Below the pieces are notes generated by a model. The model was not told the origin of the DNA, did no database searches, and was given only the letters and a program-made list of their open reading frames with translations. A stretch of DNA of 64,000 nucleotides from Thermus tenuipuniceus (GTDB lineage: Bacteria; Deinococcota; Deinococci; Deinococcales; Thermaceae): NCBI RefSeq assembly GCF_002964845.1, contig NZ_KZ672956.1, positions 37,310-101,309 of the forward strand, written 5' to 3'. Made by a program: the position numbers and the translations under genes. The stretch's first letter is position 1. Every line of letters starts with the position of its first letter. Of the stretch, positions 44,601 through 52,351 are shown one piece after another.

Positions 44601-44612
44601 GCCCTTAGTCTA
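44598..44612 (-). promoter_or_regulatory. -10 element and leaderless start of nrdJ
   Basis: On the minus strand TAGACT (44612-44607), whose TAG is also the glpX stop codon, stands six bases before the GTG at 44600. It allows nrdJ to be expressed independently of glpX. Confidence 0.45.
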
Positions 44613-45578
44613 AACCCGAATGGTCACCCGGGCTCCGGTTTCAAAAAGATGAATGGAGTCTATGAACCGAACGGTGCGGGTGGCGTGGCCCAGAACGATG
44701 GAATGAGTCCTGGCCCCGCCCCCGAAGAAGCGCACCCCCTGGAGGATATCCCCGTCGGTGATGCCGGTGGCAGCGAAGACGATCTCCTTTCCCGGGGCCA
44801 GGTCCTCGGTGCGGTAGATGCGGTTCTCATCCCCGCCCATGGCCCTGAGCCGAGCCCGCTCCTCCTCGTTTTGCGGGGTGAAGCGGGCCTGGATCTCCCC
44901 GCCCAGGCACTTTAAAGCGGCGGCGGCCAAAACGCCTTCAGGGGCTCCGCCAATCCCCATCACCGCGTGCACCCCCGTGCCCCGGATGGCGGCGGCCAAG
45001 GCGGCGATCACATCCCCGTCGGAGATCAGCTTCACCCGGGCCCCCGCTTCCCGGATCTCCCGGATGAGGCGTTCGTGGCGGGGGCGGTCCAGGACCACCA
45101 CCACCAGGTCCTCCACGGAGCGCTGCAGGGCCAGGGCCAAGGCCTTCAGGTTGGCGGAAACCGGCCAGGAAAGATCCACAAGCCCCGCGGCCGGGGGGGG
45201 AACGATGAGCTTTTCCATGTACATGTCGGGGGCGTGGAAGAGGCCGCCCTTCTCGCTGAGGGCGATCACGGTCACGGCGTTGGGCAGGCCCTTGGCGGCG
45301 GTGGTGGTGCCCTCCACGGGGTCCACGGCGATATCCACCTCCACCCCCCCTTGGCCCAGGACCTCCCCGATGTAGAGCATGGGGGCCTCGTCCATCTCCC
45401 CTTCGCCGATGACCACCGTGCCCTTGATGGGAAGCTCGTTCAGGACCCGACGCATGGCCTGGGTTCCCGCCTCGTCCACGGCTTCCTTGTCGCCTTTGCC
45501 CGCCAGGCGGCTTGCCGCCAGGGCGGCCTGTTCGGTGACCCGCACCACCTCGAGGACCAACCGGCGCTCGATTTCCAT
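44610..45578 (-). CDS. glpX: Fructose-1,6-bisphosphatase class II
   Basis: 322-residue metal-dependent sugar phosphatase of gluconeogenesis. The metal-site motifs are clear: [23 protein letters not shown] and [15 protein letters not shown], with [12 protein letters not shown] near the end. It belongs to the GlpX rather than the Fbp class. Some members also cleave sedoheptulose-1,7-bisphosphate. ATG 45578 lies six bases after TATGAT with no Shine-Dalgarno sequence. It begins the glpX-nrdJ-DUF58 run. The upstream 211-base gap contains several hairpins described separately. Confidence 0.95.
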   Translation of the reverse strand: MEIERRLVLEVVRVTEQAALAASRLAGKGDKEAVDEAGTQAMRRVLNELPIKGTVVIGEGEMDEAPMLYIGEVLGQGGVEVDIAVDPVEGTTTAAKGLPNAVTVIALSEKGGLFHAPDMYMEKLIVPPPAAGLVDLSWPVSANLKALALALQRSVEDLVVVVLDRPRHERLIREIREAGARVKLISDGDVIAALAAAIRGTGVHAVMGIGGAPEGVLAAAALKCLGGEIQARFTPQNEEERARLRAMGGDENRIYRTEDLAPGKEIVFAATGITDGDILQGVRFFGGGARTHSIVLGHATRTVRFIDSIHLFETGARVTIRV

Positions 45579-45590
45579 GTTTCCATCATA
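45576..45590 (-). promoter_or_regulatory. -10 element and leaderless start of glpX
   Basis: On the minus strand TATGAT (45590-45585) is exactly six bases before the ATG at 45578. No Shine-Dalgarno sequence is present. Confidence 0.6.
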
Positions 45591-45604
45591 AGGGGTTGGG
45601 CTAA

Positions 45605-45780
45605 GCTGGAAGCATAACCGCCTTGGTGCCCGACGGTCCCTGGTTTTACCGAAAGGCCACCCGAAAGCGCTTCCTCCGCCTATAGGGTGGCCCCGCCTTC
45701 TCGGGAGGGCGGTCCTTCTGGAAGGAAGGCTCTGGCTGAGCGCTCCCGCCCAGGGGAGGCGGCGCTAAGGCCAGGGGGAA
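45605..45780. other. Multi-hairpin intergenic region between hisIE and glpX
   Basis: Several stems are packed together. GGCCACCC (45655-45662) pairs with GGGTGGCC (45685-45692). CCGCC/GGCGG follows at about 45692-45712 and CCTTC/GAAGG at about 45714-45728. An AGCGC/GCGCT stem enclosing CGCC/GGCG lies at about 45738-45766 and could be the hisIE terminator on the minus strand. No ORF with Thermus-like codon use covers the region. It may be an RNA gene or only a terminator array; I recognise no family. Confidence 0.3.
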
Positions 45781-45789
45781 AGGGGATGC

Positions 45790-46425
45790 TTAGCTGGGGG
45801 CAGGGCCGCCTGGGGGCCGGTGCCGATCCCAGAGGGTCCTGGCCAGGTCCTCCGGGGTGAGCCCCAGTTCCGCCAGCACGATGAGGAGGTGGAAGAGAAG
45901 GTCCGTGGCTTCCCAGCGCACCTCCTCAGGGCTTTGGTTCTTGGCGGCGATGATGACTTCCCCGGCCTCCTCCCCAATCTTCTTCAGGATCCGGTCCAGG
46001 CCCGCCTGGTGGAGTTTGGCCACGTAGCTTCCCTCGGGAAGGGTTTTAAGCCGCTCCTGGATGGTGGCGTAGACCTGGGAAAGGACAAAGCCCAGGCTGG
46101 GTTCTCCGGAAAGGAGGGGGCGGTGGAAGCAGCTTCGCTCCCCCGTGTGGCAGGCGGGGCCGTGGGGAAGGACCCGGTAGACCACCGCGTCCCCATCACA
46201 GTCCAGGAGGACCTCCACCACCTCCTGGATGTTCCCCGAGGTCTCCCCCTTGCGCCACAGGGTCTTTCGGCTTCGGCTGTAGAAGGTGCTCCGCCTGGTC
46301 CTTAGGGTTTCCTCCAGGGCTTCCCGGTTGGCGTAGGCCAGGGTCAGGACCTCGCCTGTTTTGGCATCCTGCACCACCACAGGCACCAGGCCCTGTTCAT
46401 CAAACTTCACCAGGGACAGGTCCAT
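45790..46425 (-). CDS. hisIE: Bifunctional phosphoribosyl-AMP cyclohydrolase / phosphoribosyl-ATP pyrophosphatase
   Basis: 211-residue fusion catalysing steps two and three of histidine synthesis. The HisI domain (about 1-115) has RKGETSGN and the metal motif DCDGDAVVY. It continues with [10 protein letters not shown], which supplies the zinc cysteines. The HisE domain (about 120-211) has [16 protein letters not shown] and [15 protein letters not shown]. The start overlaps the end of hisF by 26 bases, so the two are co-translated. The normal order hisF-hisIE suggests the remaining his genes lie elsewhere. Strong hairpins follow the stop. Confidence 0.95.
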   Translation of the reverse strand: MDLSLVKFDEQGLVPVVVQDAKTGEVLTLAYANREALEETLRTRRSTFYSRSRKTLWRKGETSGNIQEVVEVLLDCDGDAVVYRVLPHGPACHTGERSCFHRPLLSGEPSLGFVLSQVYATIQERLKTLPEGSYVAKLHQAGLDRILKKIGEEAGEVIIAAKNQSPEEVRWEATDLLFHLLIVLAELGLTPEDLARTLWDRHRPPGGPAPS

Positions 46426-47179
46426 CTAGGCGCACCTCCAAGCCCTGTTTGGCCAGGAATCGCTTGAGTTCGGGTATGGGGATCTCCCCGAAGTGGAAGA
46501 CGCTGGCGGCCAAAGCGGCGTCGGCCCCGGCCAGGAAGGCCTCGAGGAAATGCTCCATTCTCCCCGCCCCTCCGCTGGCGATCACCGGCACGCTCACCGC
46601 CTCGGCCACCATGCGGGTGAGCCTGAGGTCGTAGCCCTCCTTGGTGCCATCCCGGTCCATGCTGGTGAGGAGGATCTCACCGGCGCCAAGCCCTACCCCC
46701 CTAAGGGCCCATTCCACCGCGTGAAGCCCCGTGGGGATGCGTCCGCCGGCGATGTAGACCTCGGGGAAGTCCCCGTTCCAGCGGGCGTCAATGGCCAGGA
46801 CCACCGCCTGGGAGCCGAAGTGGTCGGAAAGCTCCTGGATGAGCTCCGGGCGCTTCACCGCGGCCGAGTTCACGCTCACCTTGTCGGCCCCGGCCAGAAG
46901 AAGCCTCCGGGCATCCTCCAAGGAGCGGACCCCTCCCCCCACGGTTAAGGGGATGAAGACCCTTTCTGCCACCTGGGCCACCACCTCCAGGAGGATGGCC
47001 CGCTCCTCGTGGGTGGCGGAGATGTCCAGGAAGACCAGCTCGTCGGCGCCGGCCTCATCGTAGGCCTGGGCGGCTTCCACGGGGTCGCCCGCATCGCGGA
47101 GGTTTACGAAGTTGACCCCCTTCACCACGCGGCCCGCGTGGACATCCAGGCAGGGGATGATGCGCTTGGCCAGGCTCAT
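46400..47179 (-). CDS. hisF: Imidazole glycerol phosphate synthase cyclase subunit
   Basis: 259-residue (beta-alpha)8 barrel that joins ammonia from HisH with PRFAR to give IGP and AICAR. The catalytic Asp pair is visible in [14 protein letters not shown] (Asp at about residue 11) and VVLAIDARW (Asp at about 130). Phosphate-binding loops VGGGVRS and ASGGAG are intact. AAGGTGG precedes ATG 47179. A TAGAAT at 47221-47226 on the minus strand could be its -10. hisH is not adjacent. It overlaps hisIE by 26 bases. Confidence 0.97.
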   Translation of the reverse strand: MSLAKRIIPCLDVHAGRVVKGVNFVNLRDAGDPVEAAQAYDEAGADELVFLDISATHEERAILLEVVAQVAERVFIPLTVGGGVRSLEDARRLLLAGADKVSVNSAAVKRPELIQELSDHFGSQAVVLAIDARWNGDFPEVYIAGGRIPTGLHAVEWALRGVGLGAGEILLTSMDRDGTKEGYDLRLTRMVAEAVSVPVIASGGAGRMEHFLEAFLAGADAALAASVFHFGEIPIPELKRFLAKQGLEVRLDGPVPGEV

Positions 47180-47220
47180 AGGGAATCCACCTTAAACCGG
47201 TGCCGCACCGCCATAGGGTC

Positions 47221-47226
47221 ATTCTA
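47221..47226 (-). promoter_or_regulatory. Probable hisF -10 element
   Basis: On the minus strand TAGAAT (47226-47221), about 40 bases upstream of the hisF start, which has its own Shine-Dalgarno sequence. The -35 hexamer is not obvious. Confidence 0.35.
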
Positions 47227-47262
47227 CCCGCCCTCGCCCTTTTCCCAAACCAGCCCGGGTGG

Positions 47263-47278
47263 TACCATCTAAAGGATG
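47263..47278 (+). promoter_or_regulatory. -10 element and leaderless start of trmFO
   Basis: TACCAT (47263-47268) is seven bases before ATG 47276. AAAGG lies directly against the ATG, too close to act as a Shine-Dalgarno sequence. Confidence 0.5.
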
Positions 47279-48589
47279 GAACGGGTGACGGTGGTGGGTG
47301 GAGGCCTGGCGGGCAGCGAGGCCGCCTGGACCCTGGCGCGGCTTGGGGTTCCCGTGCGCCTTTATGAGATGCGCCCCAAGCGCATGACCCCGGCCCACGC
47401 CACAGAAAAGCTGGCGGAGATCGTCTGTTCCAACTCCTTGGGGGGCGAGGGGTCCGCCAACGCCAAGGGGCTATTGCAGGCGGAGATGCGCCGGGCGGGA
47501 AGCCTGGTCATGGAGGCAGCCTTCAGGGCCCGGGTGCCCGCGGGAGGGGCCTTGGCCGTGGACCGGGAGGAGTTCAGCCAGTACATCACGGAGAGGCTTT
47601 CCCGGCACCCTCTGGTGGAGGTGGTGCGGGAGGAGGTGCAGGAGATCCCCGGGGGCCTGGCCATCCTGGCCACGGGTCCCCTTACCTCCGACGCCCTCTC
47701 CCAGGCCATACGGCGCCGCTTTGGCGACCACTTCCTGAGCTACTTTGATGCGGCAAGCCCCATCGTCCTTTACGAGAGCATCGACCTGGAAAAGTGCTTC
47801 CGCGCCGGGCGCTACGGGCAGGAGGCGGACTACCTCAACTGCCCCCTGACCGAGGAGGAGTACCGGCGGTTCTACCAGGCCCTCCTCGAGGCGGAGGAGC
47901 ACACCCCCCACGAGTGGGAGAAGCGGGAGTTTTTTGAGGCCTGCGTGCCCGTGGAGGAGCTGGCCCGAAGGGGCTACCAAACCCTCCTCTTTGGCCCCAT
48001 GAAGCCCGTGGGGCTCAAGGACCCAAGGACCGGCAAGGAACCCTTCGCCGTGGTGCAGCTTCGCCAGGAGGACAAGGCGGGGCGGATGTGGAGCCTGGTG
48101 GGGTTCCAGACCGGTCTTAAGTGGCCCGAGCAAAGGCGGCTCATCCAGATGATCCCGGGCCTGGAAAACGCCGAGATCGTGCGCTACGGGGTGATGCACC
48201 GGAACACCTACCTAAACGCTCCCCTCCTACTCCGGGATACCCTGGAGTTTAAGGAGCAGGAAGGGCTTTTCGCCGCGGGGGTGCTGGCCGGGGTGGAGGG
48301 CTACCTGGAAAGCGCCGCCACAGGATTCCTGGCAGGCCTGAACGCCGCCCGGCGCTACCAGGGGTTAAAACCCGTGGCCCCGCCGGAGGAGAGCATGCTG
48401 GGGGGGCTGGTCCGCTTCCTGGCCACCGCCAACCCCCAGGGCTTCCAGCCCATGTACGCCAACTGGGGGCTGCTCCCTCCGGTGGAGGGAAGGATGGCCA
48501 AGAAGGAGAAGCGGGAAGCCATGTACCATAGGGGGCTTAGGGCCTTTGAGGAATGGGTGGCCTCCCTAGGGAGGCTCGCCTCCGCCTAG
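47276..48589 (+). CDS. trmFO: tRNA m5U54 methyltransferase, folate/FAD-dependent
   Basis: 437-residue flavoenzyme that methylates U54 of tRNA with methylene-tetrahydrofolate; in Thermus m5U54 is further thiolated for heat stability. The FAD motif VVGGGLAGSEAAWTLA is at the N-terminus, with the diagnostic EIVCSNSLGGEG, YLNCPLTEEEY, FFEACVPVEELARRG and GVEGYLESAATGFLAG. The conserved Cys51 and Cys223-type positions appear in VCSNS and EACVP. ATG 47276 follows TACCAT by seven bases. It overlaps the end of murE by 24 bases in convergent orientation, an unusually long overlap. Confidence 0.96.
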   Translation: MERVTVVGGGLAGSEAAWTLARLGVPVRLYEMRPKRMTPAHATEKLAEIVCSNSLGGEGSANAKGLLQAEMRRAGSLVMEAAFRARVPAGGALAVDREEFSQYITERLSRHPLVEVVREEVQEIPGGLAILATGPLTSDALSQAIRRRFGDHFLSYFDAASPIVLYESIDLEKCFRAGRYGQEADYLNCPLTEEEYRRFYQALLEAEEHTPHEWEKREFFEACVPVEELARRGYQTLLFGPMKPVGLKDPRTGKEPFAVVQLRQEDKAGRMWSLVGFQTGLKWPEQRRLIQMIPGLENAEIVRYGVMHRNTYLNAPLLLRDTLEFKEQEGLFAAGVLAGVEGYLESAATGFLAGLNAARRYQGLKPVAPPEESMLGGLVRFLATANPQGFQPMYANWGLLPPVEGRMAKKEKREAMYHRGLRAFEEWVASLGRLASA

Positions 48590-50050
48590 GCCCAGGGCCT
48601 TAAGGCCCTCCAGGGCCACCGCCTTCTCGTCCCAGGGCAGGGCCAAAGTGCCCCTTTCCAAGGTGCGCTCGTGCCCCTTGCCGGCAAGGAGCACGGTATC
48701 CCCTTCCTGGGCCTCGGAAAGGGCGCGGAAGATGGCTTCCTTGCGGTCGGGGATGAGCTCGAAAAGGCCCCCCTCCTCCCTGGCGGCCTTGGCCAGGGCC
48801 TCGAGGATGGCCTGGAGGTCCTCCGTGCGGTGGTCCTCCTCGGTGAAAAAGGTCTTGTCGGCAAGCCTTGCCGCCACCCGTCCGACATCCTCCCGCCTCC
48901 TCGGGTCCCGTTCCCCGGCAGCCCCCACCACCAGAAGAAGCCTTCCCCGGGTGGTGGCCCGCAAGGTCTGTAGGGCCTCCTCCAGGCTTTTTCCCGTGTG
49001 GGCGAAGTCGATGACCACCCGGAAGGGCTTTCTCCGCACCACCTCCATCCGCCCCGGCACCCCCCTAAAGGTGGCGAGGCCCTGAAGCACCTTTTCCAGG
49101 GAAAATCCATAGGCCAAGGCGGCGGCGCTAGCGGCCAGGGCGTTATCCAGGTTGTACCTCCCCAGCATGGGCAAAAAGGCTTCCCCCGAGCCCCAGGGGG
49201 TATGCAGGGTAAAGCGGAGGCCCTCCTCCCCTTCCCGCAAGCCCTCCCCCCACACCTCCCCACCCAGTCCGAAGAGAAGATGGGGCCTGAGAAGAAGGCG
49301 CTTCAGATGGGGCAGTCGGGTGTTTAAAACAGCGAGGTGGGAGCGCTCCACCAAAAGGGCCTTGGCGGCAAAGTAGGCCTCGGCGGAGCCGTGCAGGTCC
49401 AGGTGGTCGTCGGGGTAGAAGCTCACGAAGATCCCGATGCGATAGGTAAGCCCTTCCACCCGCTTCAGGGCCAGGGCGTGGCTGGAAACCTCCAGCACCG
49501 CAGCCTCCAGCCCCCTCTCCACGGCTTCCCGCAAAAACCCGTACACCTCGGGGGCCTCGGGGGTGGTGAAATGGCCGAGGTTAGGGCGGGCCTCCTCTCC
49601 TAGGCGGAGGCCCACGGTGGAAAGGAGGGCGGCGGGTTTTTCGCTGGCTTGCAGGAGGTGGTGAAGGAGGCTTGCCGTGGTGCTCTTCCCCTTGGAACCG
49701 GTGATGCCCAAGAGGGCCAGTTTCTGGTCGGGTTCGCCGAAGAAATGGCGGGCCAGGCGGGCCAAGGCCTCCCGGGCGTCCCCCACCCGCAGGTAGGGCA
49801 CGGGAAGGCTTAACTCCCTTTCCCCCACCACGGCGATGGCCCCCTTGGCCAAGGCTTCGGGGATAAAGTCGTGCCCGTCCAAGGGCTTGCGGTGGGGAAG
49901 GGGCACCCCGGGCACGGCCACGAAGACATAACCGGGTTTCACCCGCCTCGAGTCCAGGGTGAGGCCTAAGACCCTAAGGGACGGGGCCTTGTTGCTTCCC
50001 GAAGGGAACACCGGGAGGCCAAAGGGGGCGAAGAGTTCCTCGAGGGTCAT
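48566..50050 (-). CDS. murE: UDP-MurNAc-tripeptide synthetase
   Basis: 494-residue Mur ligase adding the third amino acid of the peptidoglycan stem. The N-terminal UDP-binding domain comes first. The ATP loop GITGSKGKSTTASLL is near residue 110. The EVSSHAL motif and C-terminal substrate domain are intact. The motif that recognises the third residue (DNPR for mDAP enzymes) here reads TEEDHRTED, so it is not the mDAP type. Thermus peptidoglycan contains L-ornithine at this position, which fits. ATG 50050 overlaps the upstream kinase stop (ATGA). It is the last gene of a six-gene minus-strand operon. Confidence 0.92.
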   Translation of the reverse strand: MTLEELFAPFGLPVFPSGSNKAPSLRVLGLTLDSRRVKPGYVFVAVPGVPLPHRKPLDGHDFIPEALAKGAIAVVGERELSLPVPYLRVGDAREALARLARHFFGEPDQKLALLGITGSKGKSTTASLLHHLLQASEKPAALLSTVGLRLGEEARPNLGHFTTPEAPEVYGFLREAVERGLEAAVLEVSSHALALKRVEGLTYRIGIFVSFYPDDHLDLHGSAEAYFAAKALLVERSHLAVLNTRLPHLKRLLLRPHLLFGLGGEVWGEGLREGEEGLRFTLHTPWGSGEAFLPMLGRYNLDNALAASAAALAYGFSLEKVLQGLATFRGVPGRMEVVRRKPFRVVIDFAHTGKSLEEALQTLRATTRGRLLLVVGAAGERDPRRREDVGRVAARLADKTFFTEEDHRTEDLQAILEALAKAAREEGGLFELIPDRKEAIFRALSEAQEGDTVLLAGKGHERTLERGTLALPWDEKAVALEGLKALGLGGGEPP

Positions 50051-50655
50051 GGCTGGATCCACAGGCGGAGGGCGGCAAGAAGGCTATCGCGGTCCTCCGC
50101 CTTTTCCACGAAGTCTATCCGGTCCGCCTCCACCACGTACACGGGGGAGAGGTCCCAGGAGGCGATGAGTTCCTCGTAGAGGGCGTTGAGCCCGAGAAGG
50201 TAGCGGTCGGGGAGGTTTTGCTCAAAGGGCCTTCCCCGCTTTTTTATCCGCTTCCTTAGGGTGGGGAGGCTTGCCCGGAGGTAGATGAGAAGATCGGGCT
50301 TCCTAAGGGCTGGGGACACGCTCTGGAAGAGGTCCAGGTAGGTCCGCCAGTCCCGCTCCTTCAAGTGGCCTTCCCGGTAAAGGTTCTGGGCGAAGACCAG
50401 GGCGTCCTCATAGACCGTGCGGTCCTGGACCACGGCCCTCGCCCCGTTCACCTCCAGAAGGTGCTGGCGCACCCTTCTCGCCAGGAAGAAGACCTGGGAG
50501 TGGAAGGCGTAGGCCCCCATATCCCGGTAGAAGTCCTCCAGGTAGGGGTTTTCGCTCACCGCCTCGTACACCGGCTTCAGCCCGAAGGCCTCTGAGAGCA
50601 AGGCGGTGAGGGAGCTCTTGCCGCTACCGATGTTGCCGGCGATGGCCAGATACAT
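50047..50655 (-). CDS. Deoxynucleoside kinase (first paralogue)
   Basis: 202-residue dNK/dCK/dGK-type kinase salvaging deoxynucleosides to dNMPs. P-loop AGNIGSGKS (about 5-13), the EAVSENPYL substrate loop, the DRTVYEDA motif and the LID arginines RIKKRGRPFE are present. ATG 50655 has AAGGG upstream. The paired genes resemble the dGK/dAK pairs of bacilli and lactobacilli that work as heterodimers. It lies 13 bases downstream of its paralogue and overlaps murE by four bases. Which nucleoside each takes cannot be read off with confidence. Confidence 0.87.
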   Translation of the reverse strand: MYLAIAGNIGSGKSSLTALLSEAFGLKPVYEAVSENPYLEDFYRDMGAYAFHSQVFFLARRVRQHLLEVNGARAVVQDRTVYEDALVFAQNLYREGHLKERDWRTYLDLFQSVSPALRKPDLLIYLRASLPTLRKRIKKRGRPFEQNLPDRYLLGLNALYEELIASWDLSPVYVVEADRIDFVEKAEDRDSLLAALRLWIQP

Positions 50656-50668
50656 GCTGGACCCTTCT

Positions 50669-51277
50669 TTAGGCGGTCCTGCCGTCCTGGGCAAGGTGGG
50701 TCTTCACCAGGGCCACCACCCGGTCTTGGTCGGGGCCGGGTTGGCTGTAGTCCAGCTGGTCCGCCTCGAGGACCAAGAGGGGATGGGCGTAGCGGGTAAA
50801 GTGGCGCTCGTAGGCTTCGGAGAGGGCCTCGAGGTAGGCGGGGTCCATCCCCTCCTCAAAGGGTCTACCCCGTTTCCGGATGCGTTCCAATAGCACTGGC
50901 ACCGGGGCCCTGAGGTAGACCGTGAGGTCGGGCGGGGGGAGCTTCAGGGAAAGCTCCCGGTAAAGGTCCAAGTAAAGGTCCCACTCGGGGCCCTCCAGGT
51001 TGAGGCTCGCGAAGATGGCGTCCTTGTCAAAAAGGTAGTCGGCCACCACCCCGCCGAAGAGGGGTCTTTCCCGAAGGCGGGAAAGCTGCCGGTAGCGGGA
51101 AAGGAGGAAGAAGACCTGGGTCTTGAAGGCGTAGCGCTTTCGGTCCTGGTAGAAAAGGGGCAGGAAGGGATTTTCCTCCACCACCTCCAGAAGGGGCTCG
51201 GCCCCAAACCTTTGCGCAAGGAGCCGGGCCAGGGTGGTTTTACCTGCGCCGATGGGGCCTTCTATGGCGATGTACAC
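50669..51277 (-). CDS. Deoxynucleoside kinase (second paralogue)
   Basis: 202 residues, the same length as its neighbour, with P-loop EGPIGAGKTT, VVEENPFLPLFY substrate loop, the VADYLFDKD motif and LID RIRKRGRPFEEG. I chose GTG 51277 because GGAGG lies five bases upstream and the product starts MYIAIEGPIGAGKT like its paralogue. The in-frame sequence before it has no family match. The two kinases probably form a heterodimer for purine deoxynucleosides. It sits between htrA and the other kinase in the uvrC-argS-htrA-dNK-dNK-murE operon. Confidence 0.86.
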   Translation of the reverse strand: MYIAIEGPIGAGKTTLARLLAQRFGAEPLLEVVEENPFLPLFYQDRKRYAFKTQVFFLLSRYRQLSRLRERPLFGGVVADYLFDKDAIFASLNLEGPEWDLYLDLYRELSLKLPPPDLTVYLRAPVPVLLERIRKRGRPFEEGMDPAYLEALSEAYERHFTRYAHPLLVLEADQLDYSQPGPDQDRVVALVKTHLAQDGRTA

Positions 51278-51297
51278 GCTTACCTCCGCAAGGTAGC

Positions 51298-52347
51298 CTA
51301 ACGGCTGGCAGGCCGGGCCACCATGGTGAGGGTGACCTCGAGCCTCCGTCCTTCCCGCCAAAGCGTTAGCCGCACCCGGTCCCCAGGGCGGTAGCGGGCG
51401 ATGAGGCGGACCACCTCCGCCTTGCCCTTGACCGCTTTGCCGTTCACCGCCAGGATCACATCCCCAAGGGCGAGAAGCCTCCCCTGGGCGTCCCGCTGGG
51501 CTCCCCTTAGGCCGGCCCGGGCTGCGGGGCTTCCGGGGTCCACCCGGTCCACCATGGCCCCCTGGGTGGTGGTGAGGCCCACCGCCCTGAGGAGCACCGG
51601 CGGAAGTTCATCCAGGCTGACCAGGCTGGCCCCCAGCCAGCCCCGCTGGGGGATGCCGAACCGCTCCAGGTCCTGTACGCTTTGGGCCACCATATCCGCC
51701 GGGATGGCCACCCCGATTCCTCCCACCCCCGAGGGTCCTCCCACCACGTCCGCCACCACTCCCACCACCTCCCCTTGCAGGTTCAGAAGGGGGCTTCCCG
51801 AGTTGCCCACGGTGAGGGGGGCATCGGTGAAGAGGTATTCCCCCACCTCGGCTCCCACGCTGGGGTCGGGGGAGGGAACCTCGAGGGGGCCTATGCCGGA
51901 GAGGATCCCGTAGGAGGCCAGGGGTCCCTGGCCGAAGGGAAACCCCGTCAGCACTACCCCCATGCCCAAGGGAAGGCTGGTGCTGGGGGTCTTGCTAAAG
52001 GCCAGCACCCGGGGAGCCTGGAGGCCGCGTACCGTGAGAAGGGCGATATCGATCCCGGGGTCCACGGCGAAGCGCTCCGCGGGGAAGGTGCGTCCGTCCG
52101 CCAGGCGCACGGTGAGGTCGGCCAAGTCTTGGACCACGTGGTAGTTGGTGACCACCCGGAAGGGACTCACGAAGAACCCCGTACCCACCACCTGGTTCTC
52201 CCCAGGGGCGGTGGGGGAGCCCTGGACCCGGACCACGGCGGGCAGGGCCTTTTGGATCACTTGGTTTCGGGCTACCTCCTCGGGGGAGACCAGGCGCTGG
52301 CCCAGGGCCAAGAGGGAAAGGAGGAGGACGGCGAGGACGAGGCGCAT
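51298..52347 (-). CDS. HtrA/DegP-type periplasmic serine protease
   Basis: 349-residue secreted trypsin-fold protease with PDZ domain. Signal peptide about 1-17. The catalytic triad is His70 (VVTNYHVV), Asp100 (PGIDIALL) and Ser183 (GNSGSPLL). The usual second glycine of GNSGGP is replaced by Ser here. One PDZ domain at about 235-340 (GAMVDRVDPGSPAARAGL, GDVILAVNGKAV). It would do protein quality control outside the cytoplasmic membrane. There is no C-terminal TM and only one PDZ, like DegS or bacterial HtrA. It is four bases from argS and 20 from the kinase gene. Confidence 0.9.
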   Translation of the reverse strand: MRLVLAVLLLSLLALGQRLVSPEEVARNQVIQKALPAVVRVQGSPTAPGENQVVGTGFFVSPFRVVTNYHVVQDLADLTVRLADGRTFPAERFAVDPGIDIALLTVRGLQAPRVLAFSKTPSTSLPLGMGVVLTGFPFGQGPLASYGILSGIGPLEVPSPDPSVGAEVGEYLFTDAPLTVGNSGSPLLNLQGEVVGVVADVVGGPSGVGGIGVAIPADMVAQSVQDLERFGIPQRGWLGASLVSLDELPPVLLRAVGLTTTQGAMVDRVDPGSPAARAGLRGAQRDAQGRLLALGDVILAVNGKAVKGKAEVVRLIARYRPGDRVRLTLWREGRRLEVTLTMVARPASR

Positions 52348-52351
52348 GCCC

